Below are positions 11,496 through 22,900 of a DNA stretch of 64,000 bases, piece by piece. Position numbers and translations under genes: made by a program. The DNA is from Macquaria australasica (lineage: Eukaryota > Chordata > Actinopteri > Centrarchiformes > Percichthyidae), in assembly GCA_005408345.1 (NCBI GenBank), contig SEMN01000012.1, positions 2,616,501-2,680,500 of the forward strand, written 5' to 3'. Positions within the stretch are counted from its first letter, which is position 1; the number at the start of each line of letters is the position of its first letter. The notes beneath the pieces were generated by a model. The model saw only the letters and a list, made by a program, of their open reading frames with translations, had not been told where the DNA came from and did not search any database.

Positions 11496-14400
11496 TCTGT
11501 ACCTCCTTTCCACTAGAGGCTTTGAGGTAGATCTTGTAGTGCAGACTGCTGTGCATCTTCCGGATGAGCAGTCTTGGGGGCTTCACACGGACCACGATCC
11601 CTTGCTCTGTGACGTTCAGCCTCAGTACAGGAGGGCTGATTTTGGCTGCAGATATGAGGATCTGGTTTAGTTTATTGTTTTATTTGTACTTTTTTTTGCA
11701 CTATGACAAAGCACAAAATCAAAGTCGTAAAAAGAGTGTACAATAGTACAATAACAGGAAGTGGAGGTGTTTATTTTGTAGTTGTTGTTTTTTAACTAAA
11801 AGAAGGAAGTATGTATAGCATGTATAGCAGAGACAACATGTGACAGTGTTTTGTTTCGTAATTAAGTAACCTGAGAACAGTTTAAACAGACTACTTTTTA
11901 TGGGACGTTGCCTTGTAGCTTTGGGGGGGTTGAAGTTTGTTTGTTTTTTGGTTTGCAAGGCGGCATTACTTGAGTTTCTCTGGAAAAAGGCAAATAAATA
12001 CTGTTCCAATTAATAATATAGACTGGGACCAGGATCAGTTATATCAACATCAATATAATAATTTGACTCCACTCTGCATATGATTTAGTAAATTATACTT
12101 TTTGAGTTAGTAAATTGAATTTTCTAACTTAAACACGTGGATTTAGTGTTGATTTATTACAGTACTCTTTATGTAGATCTTAAAACATAAAATCTTGTGT
12201 TTAATTTTTACTCTTACCTCTCCTTGAGTCCAATATTTTAGTACTTTTTCGCTCCTAGTTCTAAATAAAGAAGAAGTTTTATCAGTGTCTGTTACAGGTT
12301 GTGTATTCTTCTGTGTCTCGTTGCATCAGTTTGGGGAAGCGAGCAGATAAAAGAAGAGAGGATGCAGACGTTGAGGAGGAGAAGTGTAAACACTCACTGT
12401 CCCAGCGTGGGCTGAACCTCAGGGAGAGGGCCCAGGCTGATTTGCTGGAGGGCACGGAGGAAGCATGTACTCTGGCGTAGTACCACTCTCTGGGGTCGGA
12501 GGTCACGTCACTGAGGTCACACTGGTGCTTATGGATCCCCTGACAGCCGTCCACGTCCAACCACTGAGGCTCGCCATAACTGAGGAGTAGAGAGACGCAA
12601 ACACAGAGAGGAGGGGCGTTACATCAAGTTTATTTTACTATGTAAGCATCACTTTAATGCTGCATCAGTAAAGTCTTATCCTAATTTATTCTGCTCGAGG
12701 AAATCAGGTCGGCTGATCTCCTTCAAATCCCTTCTTAAAACATAATTTTATCGGAGAGCCTTCGCTGATTTTACGTGAGTTTAAAAATTTTCTTTGAACT
12801 GTCTTTTATTTCCTTTAAAATGTTTTTATTTTGTATTATCTGTTTTCTTGATTTTATAACTTGAATGCTTTATTTTGCTGTCTTTGTGAAGCACTTTGTA
12901 ACGTGGATTTTGAAAAGTGCTCTATAAATAAAGAATATTATTATTAATATTATTATTATTATTATATTATAATAATACATCATAATTAATTTGTTGATTA
13001 TATTTATATTTGCAGAGTAACTAGTAACTTAAGTTATCAGATAAAGGTAGTGGAGTAAAAAGAACAATATTTCCCTCTGAATTGTAGTGGAGTAGAAGTA
13101 TAAAGTAGCAGAAACTGAAAATACTCAAGTACAAATATCTCAGAATTGCACTTAAGTACAGTACTCGAGGAGTAAATGTACTTAGTTACTTTCCACAACT
13201 GCTTACAGCTGATCTACACAGCAAGTTCAGTCTCATGTTCAACATTCAAGACTTTTCTTTTAAAAAAGATTCGATTTATCACTGTGGTGAAGTGATATCA
13301 CTCCACTGGTAGATTTTTAAAAAACTTGTTTAAAGAAAAGATCTTAGGACTCAACAACAGACTTAATGACTTGTTGAAATATGTATTTATTGTTGCAGTG
13401 GTAACATGGTGGAAACAAGGAAAGTTTACTATCTCAAATCTGACTATTTCTTCTTTTGTTTAATATGTATTCTTCTTCAGATGAGTTCATGCATCAACAG
13501 AAAAACAAAAGAAAAAAACACTGTGAATGTTTGCACTTTTAGATGTAGATCTAGTGTGTGTGTGTAATGTCTCACATCTTCCACTGGATGTTGTACTGCA
13601 GGGAGGTGCTGTTGGTGGGTGGAGTCCAACGCAGGATGTTTTTGTAGTCCACGGAGTCGAACCTCACCTGGGTGGGTGGAGCGAGCATCTCTGGAAATGA
13701 GGAAGTTATTGAATAGTAGTGGTTTGTGAGTAGATAAGAGCATCAATGAAACGGATGAAACAGAAGTGATTGGTCGGTTGATTAATAAAATAATAATGGT
13801 GGTTATTATACAGCAGCTCCTTAGTAGAGAGCAAAAACTGCTTTACAAACAGGACAGTAAAACACAGAAAACTATAGAAAAACTGTTAAAAATTAGGGGG
13901 GAAAGTGCATTACAGCCAGTACTCCCAACTGGAAAAACAAAGAAGGTGTAGTCACAACCCAGGATTTATGATATAAATATATATATATACACCTACATAC
14001 AGCATACCTAGTAATAATCAATCACAACTAATTTGGATTCCATTGCATCGTAAGGCTAAAATGCCAAAAAACTAAACAAACTATAGTTAAATATGAAGCG
14101 GATCACATCAAGGAAGAATAAAACAGTTTTGACTGCATTAAAATACAACTAAAGTTCCTTTGGTGTATTATATTTTTCAGTGATGTTTCAAAAACAAAAC
14201 AAAAAAAAAAAAAAAGAGAGAGACTAAAAATGACTTTCCTTAGGAAGAATTCAGTCATGTGGACTTGTTTTGCTCCTAGAAAGACCTTCACACTGCAGCC
14301 TCATTAATATGTGCCAGTGTTGTTCCACCTGTTTTTACAAACCTGCCATTAAGTTTAGTTCCTCGAAATCTCAGAGCAAAATACACGCTCACGTCACTCT

Positions 14401-15138
14401 CTTTATTTGGATTTCTGACCACAGACACCATTCTATCCTGGGCCAGGAGATTTTACTTTCTTTTACTTACTACTAAAGTAAGTAAAGTAAAACTTTGTTC
14501 TTAGCTTAAACAAATCTATTTCCTGTTTTGTTGGTGATTGATGATTTCTGACATTTTGTATATTTTTACTGATGTCTTGTAGTGATTCAGAGACAAAGAA
14601 CTTACTGTTTGTGGTACTATAAACTTACCATTTGTGATTCAGTTAATTTACTACTTAATCAAGTCCTATTCTGTTGCTTTTCACATTGTTCTGTTGCCTT
14701 TTATTATATTCTATTCTAAATTGTAGCGTAACACAACATGCCATCAGTAAATAACACAAGACGTTCAGATAAGGCAGATGATGGAATCTATTTATCTATT
14801 TATAACTTTTGTTATTGGTTGGTTAGTTTTTATTAGAGACCAGTAAATTTAAAGATGCACTCCACAAATCTCTGAATGTCCTCTCAGCCGAGTGTTTCAA
14901 ACTCAACACAGTGATTTTCAAAACATGAACTGTGACCGGAGAGAGACGTTGGAGATTCAGGGTGGACAGATTGAACAGAACAAAATCAGTGTGACTTTCA
15001 AATCAAATCAGTCAGACATACAATATCAACAACTAATCATCAGTGCCATAAAACACAAATATATCAGAGGTTACCTTGTGCTGTGACACAGACACCCAGG
15101 TTCCCCAGCAGCACGGCTCCGAGCAGCAGACGGGTCAT
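9794..15138 (-). CDS. il22ra2: Interleukin-22 receptor subunit alpha-2 (IL-22 binding protein)
   Basis: Secreted class II cytokine receptor that binds IL-22 and blocks it from the membrane receptor. Five coding exons on the minus strand: 15138-15075, 13690-13576, 12579-12398, 11645-11503 and 9943-9794, phases 1,2,1,0, all GT..AG, 217 residues (the human short form is 231). Residues 1-21 form a signal peptide (MTRLLLGAVLLG...). Domain 1 has NILRW and the block YGEPQWLDVDGCQG..HQCDLSDVTSD, closely matching IL22RA2 including its cysteines. Domain 2 begins TKISPPVLRLNVTE and ends with KYCLQAQ and MKCVTTL. There is no transmembrane segment, as expected for this decoy. The gene lies next to ifngr1, as in human 6q23, on the same strand. 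A (CA)n tract starts a few bases after the exon 4 donor. IL-20RA, IL-22RA1 or another crfb is less likely because those have membrane and tail exons. Confidence 0.92.
10330..10716 (-). repeat. Dispersed MITE-like repeat, copy 1
   Basis: Has CGATTAGTCGATTAATCGTC near one end and ATTAATCAATAATGG...TAGTTGCAGC at the other. The internal CTTTGGGTTTCTGACTG and TTTTCTGACATTTT blocks recur at 42446-42770 and 62395-62685. The ends of the family look like TAGGGCTGCAAC-type inverted repeats, a common teleost pattern (memory, not searched). Confidence 0.55.
11097..11218 (-). pseudogene. Truncated duplicate of il22ra2 exon 4 start and upstream intron
   Basis: Positions 11097-11126 are identical to 11615-11644, the first 30 bases (one base in) of exon 4. 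The copy then continues with the matching intron: ACAAAGCACAAAATCAAAGT, the AAAAGAG stretch and AATAACAGGAAGTGGAGGTG, also found at 11705-11772. Relative to the parent the copy lacks about 20 bases spanning the splice acceptor, so it should not splice in as an exon. A local direct duplication about 0.5 kb apart. Confidence 0.8.
11440..11494. repeat. (TG)n microsatellite beside the il22ra2 exon 4 donor
   Basis: About 27 uninterrupted TG units on the plus strand, (CA)n in the il22ra2 transcript. It begins about 8 bases downstream of the exon 4 splice donor (GTACAG at 11502-11497). Confidence 0.95.
12690..12970 (+). repeat. Retroelement 3' tail with ATT microsatellite
   Basis: Lies in il22ra2 intron 2. 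The motif GTGAAGCACTTTGTAACGTG followed by GTGCTCTATAAATAAAG and a (TTA)n/(ATT)n run is the usual 3' end of fish LINE or LINE-mobilised SINE copies. The upstream part is too degraded to translate. Confidence 0.55.
13010..13205. repeat. Dispersed repeat of the GTACTTAAGTAC family
   Basis: Contains GTAGTGGAGTAGAAGTATAAAG, ACTCAAGTACAAATATCTC and GTAAATGTACTTAGTTACTTTC. The same motifs in the other orientation are at about 62040-62255. A very common teleost interspersed repeat by memory. It lies in il22ra2 intron 2. Confidence 0.55.
13691..15074 (-). other. il22ra2: Intron 1 of il22ra2
   Basis: AT-rich with no recognised repeat apart from short AT runs near 13965-13990 and an A-run at 14197-14216. 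Nothing coding seen. Confidence 0.6.
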
Positions 15139-16660
15139 GGTGTTGATGCTGTTGGTGGACAAACACAATGAGCCACACTTGACTGATGTTGCAGGCAACT
15201 CCGCCACCTTTAACATGTCATCCACTTCCCGTTTTCCGTGATGCGTACGTACGTATGTTAGATGGTTCGACACAGTCATGATACTGTTTTTTACAGAAGT
15301 ACATTTTTGTGCAATTTACATGTGACAGGCTTCATTACAAAACACTGATGGATCACTTACAGCCTTATCTGTGTTGTGATATTGTATGTCTATATCCACC
15401 TTTATACTCAGTATGTTGATGGCAAACCTCAAACCCTACACGTAATGATGCATTCACTGACTGAACAGTAACAATAAAGACTCCACCTTCAGTCTTCCTG
15501 GATTCAGTCTCAAGTTTTATCCGGTGGAGATGGTGGAGATGGTTTAGAAGTCTTGGAGCTGAATGTGTCTTTTGGTTCTGCTCGATTTGTTCTTTCATGG
15601 CATTGGCATTTCTCTCATCAATTTCTGTGTTGTGTGAATGAAAAATGCAAGTTATGCAAATAAAAAAGTTTTTTTTTAGACACGAAAGACACAAAGCTGC
15701 TCCTGCTACACTAACAGTAAACCTGAGAGCAAAATAGGATTCTTCATACTTGGGATTTAACTGCTGTTTTTTGCTTAATGAGCATCACTTGTTTTGCTTT
15801 TCTGAACATTAAGCCAACGTTTAAAGGTCACGTCTAAAATAATGTAAAAGAAGGCATGAATGTTCCATTTTAATAGGCCTTTTTCACAGCAAACATTTTG
15901 TCAACAACATTAACGATGGCTGTTTTATTCAAGTGTAGGTGTAGGCCATGGCAGGTTGACAGTGAGCCAGCATTAATTTTAATATTTAACCTGTGTTTCC
16001 TAAAATAAGGCCTATTATTACTTTCTTCAGATGAAGCTCTGTGAGTTCTGTGAAGACGTATTAATCTTAACAGCCCTGTTTGTTCTCTGAAGGTTAGAAG
16101 AATTACCACACTGTTTGTTTCAGGAACGAGTGATAACTATGCTCTGACAAAACAGTTTACTGGAAATGTGTTACATAATTCTTCTCAGTGCAACAACTAG
16201 CTGTAAATGTGTGTGTGAGAGAGAGAGAGAGAAAAGAGGAGGGGTGACATTTTATCTACTTCTTTTCTCGCATTTACATGTTTCCACTTTGTGTTAATTA
16301 TTAATAATATTGTTAATGGGTTTATAAATATTTACAGAAGCTGCCCAGATTTTTATTGTTATTATGTCCTGCAGAACATTAATTTAAATCCTGACTGCAA
16401 ATCAAAATTCAGATTTTACATCACTGCAGTTGGACTGCAAGTGTGCAATTGTTTTTAACCTAATTTATCACTGTTAACTGATTTATTTATGTACTGACCA
16501 AACGTTGTATTAATTCTGATTCAATGGTTCAACTCCTGGCCAGGGGACCATTGTTGCATATCTTTCTGGTCTCTCTCATACAGACTGTCAGAATAAAGGC
16601 AAAAATGCAGAAAAATAACCTTAAAAAAGGGGGAGAAAAAAAAGATTGCGTAAAAACATA
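15139..16660. other. Spacer upstream of il22ra2; probable promoter side
   Basis: Sequence just 5' of il22ra2, which reads to the left. No TATA box in a convincing place. A short palindromic run CGTACGTACGTA lies at 15246-15256. A (GA)n run lies at 16216-16233. Small open frames show no family resemblance. Confidence 0.4.
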
Positions 16661-16669
16661 TCAAGTGAG

Positions 16670-17095
16670 CAGAGAAGTCTAAACAGTTAGCTAAAATAGC
16701 TAAGAATAATGGACAAATGGCTGAAATAGCTAGCCAAAAGAAACTGATAAATTGTTGAAATATATAGTTGAATAAATAAGTATTGGATAAATGGTAAAGT
16801 GCACAGTAAAGTAATGGACAGATGGTTGAGATATATAGCTATAAGTAGTGTATGACTGCTTAAAGTAATGGAGAAAAAGCTAAAAGTGGATAAATGGTTT
16901 AAATAGTTAGCTAAAAGTAGTCGAAAAATGGTTAAAATAGCTGAAAGTAACGCTAATGGATAAATGGTTGAAGTGGTTGAAATAGTAGCAAAGAGTAATG
17001 GTAAACTTAATGGATAACTGCTGAAAAGGTAAAAGTGGTGGATAAATGATTGAAATTGTTAGCTAAAAGTAATGGATAAGTGGTTAAAGCATCCA
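16670..17095. repeat. Degenerate minisatellite, GGATAAATGGTTGAAAT-type units
   Basis: About ten imperfect units of roughly 35-45 bases with the core AATGGATAAATGGTTGAAAT followed by AGTTAGCTAAAAGT. Unit length varies and some units are cut short. It lies in the spacer between il22ra2 and the ifngr1 3' end. Confidence 0.8.
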
Positions 17096-17099
17096 GCTT

Positions 17100-19958
17100 C
17101 TGCCAGTTCAAGTATTGTAGCACAAATGCAAACTTGACCAAACTGACAGACATTACAGTTCAACTGTATAAAAAATGTATTTTAACAATATCCACCTTTA
17201 TATAAGTAATAGAGCTAAATAACATCCAGCTTAAATTCAGTTCAAATTAACACAATTTATACTTGAGGGGTGGTGCTGACAAAGGGGGGATATCACGGAC
17301 CCACTGCTGTAGATTACCAGAAACCCTGAGCTCTTCTACCTGCAAACCAGATACCAATAATCAGTTGAGGATGCACACCTAATAGTAAAGTCTGTAATCG
17401 ACTGTTACTGGAAAAAAGGTCTACCACCAGCACACCCCCCACCCCAACCCCAAACACACACACACACAGCAAGAGGAAGGAAACATAACCAACAGACGTC
17501 TATGCAAACACGTATAAAAGAAGTCTCCCTTGTCACTGGTATTATTGGTTTCAGAGGAAGGAACATGGATTGCTCAAATGTCATGAAACATCATGTGTGC
17601 TTCTTCCCTTACATAGTACCGCTACATGACCGAATCTGACGTAGTGATTTAAATAGTGGGTCAGTCTCCACGGCAATAACTCGGCCGCTTAACTACACTG
17701 AAATACCAACTTCCCTTCCTTTAATGGGTAGCATTTCACATACAGGAATTTGGGGCACCATATTTGGGTCGCAGGATGCTGCACACACACTTCAGCTTAT
17801 CTATCACAACATCCCTTCTTGTTTTTAACTACATCCTTCTTTAGAAACAGGAAACAAACAGAAAAAGGCCAAAAATACACTATCTTTATTAATTTTTATT
17901 GAAATGGTGTAATGCTAAAAAAAAATTACATTAGATAACACAGGAAACAGAATGCAGATGAAGGCAAAGAGATTACCAACCAGAAACAGAGAGAGGAAGA
18001 TAAACAGCTAGGTTGCAGTAAGTCATTACACAATCAAGTGCTTGAGTTTAATAGGTTGGTTGGACATATTCAAGCATTATTACACCCAGACAATCAGTCC
18101 GACTTGTAATTAAATCAGTTTTTATCCACCATATGAAATTGGTGGACCGAAACATTTAACACAAATAAAAGCACCACTTCCCTGTTTCATAATCAGCATC
18201 ATTTTAAAAAGATGTTGATGTTGGTTCACTTCAGCCAGACTGTGTTTTTATATATTTAGCATTGTGTGCATGGATATATAAACAGACCTAGAGGTTCTGG
18301 GATCACATCAACTTAACATCTATATGTTTTCAGTTAATTAACACAAAAGTTAAATACAAAACAAATATAAGCTGTATTTATTCAACTCAAAAACTGACAC
18401 AGAGAAAAGACACAACACAAAGATTTTGCGATGTTACAACATCACGTCACTTTATCCTCTGGTGAAAGAGAGCCACTCATTTCATGAGAAAATTAATTAA
18501 TTGCAGTTCTCAAACTGCACTAAATGCATTTAAAAGACCAGGTGAAACAAAAAAATACATTTCCCAAACTGTGTTAATTGCGCAATTAATTTTAAAAAAT
18601 TTATCTCTCCCTCGTTCTCCTCCTTTTGATCAACCAGCAGGTAAAGGGGGGGTGCCGGAGGAGGCAAACAATCCCCTACAGACCTGCATTGCTCTGTATT
18701 CGCTAAACCACAACTCTCTTTTTTAGTCCAATCGCATCTGAAGGACTTGATCAAATCCGTCTTGTAACTATACCCGTCCAAATATTCCATTTAATTTAGA
18801 AAAATGTCACATTACAGAAGTTAAAGACGATCTAACTTACAATTCACTACGACTTTAAGGTGCTACAGTACAAGGTAAAGCTTTAAGCAACCCGTTCAGA
18901 TAGAAAACACGTGCAAATAAGCAAGAGGACATTGGCAGTATTTGTAGGACATACTACTTCAAAGTAAATACAGTATTTTCAGTAACAAATGAATATGGGA
19001 ATGCCTGCGTGTATGAAACCGGTACAAATACGTGTTACTGTATGATACATGTTTATGAAATGTATGTAAATGTTATTACTACTATTGTTAGTTTTTCAAT
19101 ATGCATTACAGGAGACAAAGCACAGTTAAGTTCCTTTGAATCATTGTATAGGATTCATTGCAGTGAAGTCTTGAGGGTTGAGTTTATACATGATGAAGCT
19201 AACAGGTAACAAGTGAAGGATTAGTTGTTTTTGCCAGAGTAGAGAGAAGTGCAACAGTCAAGACAAGGTGTAACGACGTCATGGGTGGCGGTTTCTAGAT
19301 TTGCTACAGAGAAAGATGCTTTACTTCACATTTCATGTTCATGCACTGAATGTACTGTTTTGATGGGAGGGATACACTTATAATTTGAGCTCTTGTTCTT
19401 TTAAAGTCATTTTGGACAAAAGTGTCTGCCAAATGAACGTAATGTACTGTGATGTAATTTATGACATGTTAACATGAGGTGCTCTCTCACCTACTAGCGC
19501 CATTAGGCCTGCAAAGTTTGCCATTGCAGCAGAATCAATTATATGCTGCAAGCGCTGAAACACAAATATCAAGTATTTACAAATGAAGTACTTAATAGAC
19601 AACTTTTCTACACTGCTACCATTCTGGTGACTGATTTGATTTGACAGTTATCTATTTGACTTTTATCTATCTGTTGGCCATTCGACTGATGTAACTCTAG
19701 TAGCAATTGCTTTGCAGAAATATATTTTGCAAAGGCTACTTGTTGTTGCTGCTTTCACATATTAATGTTAAGTGCAAAGACAAATGTAACCGATATCAAG
19801 GTGCACTAACAAGGCCGACGTTCCTGATTCTCCTTTTACTTGGCAAGGAAATAACACAAACTGAAATTTGTAACCACCACTCCCCTGGAAGTTGCTGTTG
19901 AGATTATGTTATTCTAAGTTTCATGACAGTTTATGGTACATTCAATGTCCATAAATGT
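17100..19958 (-). other. ifngr1: Probable 3' UTR and downstream flank of ifngr1
   Basis: Downstream of the ifngr1 stop on the minus strand. AATAAA signals on that strand occur at 17885-17890, 17895-17900 and near 18377, giving a 3' UTR of about 1.6-2.1 kb if used. No other gene recognised. The C-rich patch at 17424-17470 ends in a short CA run. Confidence 0.4.
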
Positions 19959-22900
19959 TCAGAGGTCATCAGTTCCACAATGACGGTAGCCCTCCGCCTC
20001 TTCATCTGGTGATAAGTTAACCAACAGCTCACGTTTCTCATAACCAGAAGGGATCTTACTGAAGTCTGGTGTCTCATCTTCCTCTAAGTTACTGCCTGGC
20101 ATATACCCGAGTCCTTCATTATTCTCTACCTCCCTATCCTCAGTCGACAACCCCCTATTGGGCAGACGAAGTTCAGGCTCAGTGTTGGATGGAACATTAG
20201 TTGTGGATTCCATCTTTTCTACGGGCAGCAGAGGTGAGGGTGAGGTATGATCCACTTCTGCCACAGCCACCGACTCTTGAACCAGTCCCAAGGTGAAACG
20301 CTTCAGTCCACTCCTGAATGACTTTAAAGACACAAAGAGGAATAGTTAGATTAGTGTTGAAATTTTAAAACCTGTTTTTTCACTGGGGATGAATTCTTCT
20401 ACCATATTCAAACTGAATAATTTCCATTTACACGAGGCTCATCAAATCAAGAGTTGGTAGGATGAACATACCATAGAGCTTGGAAAAGCAGTTGAGGGTA
20501 TGGTCATTTTTCGGTACACCATGAAGAGGATAAAAGCAACAGAAATCAAGGCCAAGGCCAACACGCTCGTGATGATGTAGATGTAATCTAGACAAAACAC
20601 ATGTAAAAGTAAATACATTTACAGAGACTAATAGCCACACACACACAAATTGTGTTTATTTGCGTTTATGTAGTGAGGCTTTTTCTTTATCCACAAAAGT
20701 GGGGCTTGACAGAAAATGGTCTAACTATTCTGATTTCACTAGGTGCAGAAACATCTTTAGGTAACAACATTTCACTTTGCGTCTGACATCCCACTTTCAA
20801 TAACCTAACTACTTATTTCCAGCAGAAACCCTGAATCATGGTGGATACTCAGTGGAGCTGAGGTTTACTGTTATGGAGTGTGTATATTAAAGGACAGCCA
20901 TCGGTGATGCACCTTGCTTCCCTGGCATGTAGGTGTTAGGTGATCTGTTCTGTTTGTTTTTAAACAATCTAAAACATCAAGTTATACATCAGGTTTCGGC
21001 TTCAAACCCTTCAAAGAGTAAAAGCTTTCTTCTGAACTCATCATTTCCTGTCAAAGAACCATAATTCTGCAAAGACATAACAGCATGACTGTCATGCATC
21101 TAAACAATCTTGACTGGAAAAACAAACAAACAAAAAAGTACTCAACTGTTTGACTCATGTGGTGTTTTTTCTGTTGGCAGGTTGCAGTACTCTTGTGTGG
21201 CTATAACTGACATTTTCTGCAACTCCCCCGTCATCCTCAGACAGTGCTTCTGCTGTGCAGGATCCACTGGAAGCTCTTCCTTACACACATGCTCCACACA
21301 GATGAAAGTGTGTTGTTGCACCTTCTGCACACACAACAAATAGTGAGGCTCCTTCTCAACAAAACTTCACAGTGATACAGAAAAGTAATTTGTACACAAG
21401 TTGCACAATGTTAAGCGTATGATGCAAAATGAGAGCACAGTACACCACCCATATAATGGTAAGCAGTTGTACTACAACTAATTAATAATAATAATACTAC
21501 ATTAACAGTAGTATTTCCTGCTTCCGCCTCTGCTAAACCAACTATAAACAATATTATTGTTTGACTATGTAACAATTACATGAGGAAACTGACACAAGTC
21601 TAGAGCATATTTCCATGCGGTTATTGTTTCATCAGTGTCATAACAAACTTTAGATGGTGTTCAAGATGTGAAACTGTGTGTCTGACAGTCTGACCTGGTT
21701 GATGACCTCAACGTCGTACATAAACACAGGTAGCAGTTTGATGTCATGTGCGTCATGGCTTGTCTTCTTCCTAGTTTTTGGATGTGGACTGCCAGGCAGC
21801 TTTTGCTGGTACAACAATGAGGGATGCTTGAAGTGGAACACGACAATGTCATCCTCTTTGGCAGTGATGTGGACTGATGGGAAGTCCACAAAACCTGAAA
21901 ACCAACATGAACATGGCTTTAATCGCTAGTTGAATCTCAGTTTCATGTTGGAGACTGAGGCATACTGAGATGATGAACGGCTAACCTTCACTCTGAGTAA
22001 CTTGGAATAGAAGCCATAGACAAATGTAACTGTTCTGTGCCAGATATATGTTACAGACTTATCTTTAAAGTCATCATTTCTCACTAAAACACATTGTATG
22101 CATCCTCGAGGCCTAACAAACACATTCAATGTATTTCCTCCTCATAAAACATCGTCAAAGCGTATTGTTTACATCCATGTTAATGTCAGCTTGCAGTCTT
22201 CTTCTTCCCTGTCTTTGCAGGCGCATCTCTGTGTTTCTTGCCGTGTTACCGCCACCAACTGTTGATCAGTGGAACAGCGTGAAACTGTCAGCAGGAATGT
22301 CTATCGTGTTGCCCACATGGTCGTGCCTGTTTTGTTTGGATTTTGAGTATGTGCATCCTCTGCACAATTTTGTACAGACATTTATGGTTCCTAAATAACT
22401 TTAGTGATCCTCTTACTTTTCATCTAGTGTCATGATCAGGTCAAATGTCCAATAGTTTGGTTTATGACTTAACACCAGCAAAACAAATAACATTCCCATC
22501 ATCCTCAACTGTACTTTGTGTTTTAGTGCTAATTAAAAAATGTTAATATGCTAACACTTAACTGAGATGATAAACATGGTAAACAGGTTAACATCAGCGT
22601 GTTAGCAGTCTCATTGTGAGCATGTTAACATGCTGATGTTAGCATTTAGCTCAGCCTGTTATGGGATGGCTGGGCTCTCCTTAGTTTTTGTTTGGGGGTG
22701 GTGTTTTCTGTCTCTGTCCGTCTTCCCTGTCTACCTGTGTGGAGTAATCTAGGTCAAGGGGCGTGGTCTCGTGACAGCTGCGTCCAATTCACAATCACCT
22801 CTGCCAGTACTTAAGTCCGGGTCTCCCTCATCATCATCGTCAGATTGTATCGTTGACTTACGTGGACCTGCTCCTGGAAATCTCTGCCTGGCCCGGACCT

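Larger units (their letters stand above)
9944..11502 (-). other. il22ra2: Intron 4 of il22ra2, repeat-rich
   Basis: Contains a T/C-rich tract at 10107-10200, a dispersed repeat at 10330-10716, a stretch 11025-11095 with GATTCAAGATTCAAGATC that resembles the tail of a fish retroelement, a truncated copy of exon 4 and its acceptor region at 11097-11218, and the (CA)n tract beside the donor at 11440-11494. Confidence 0.6.
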
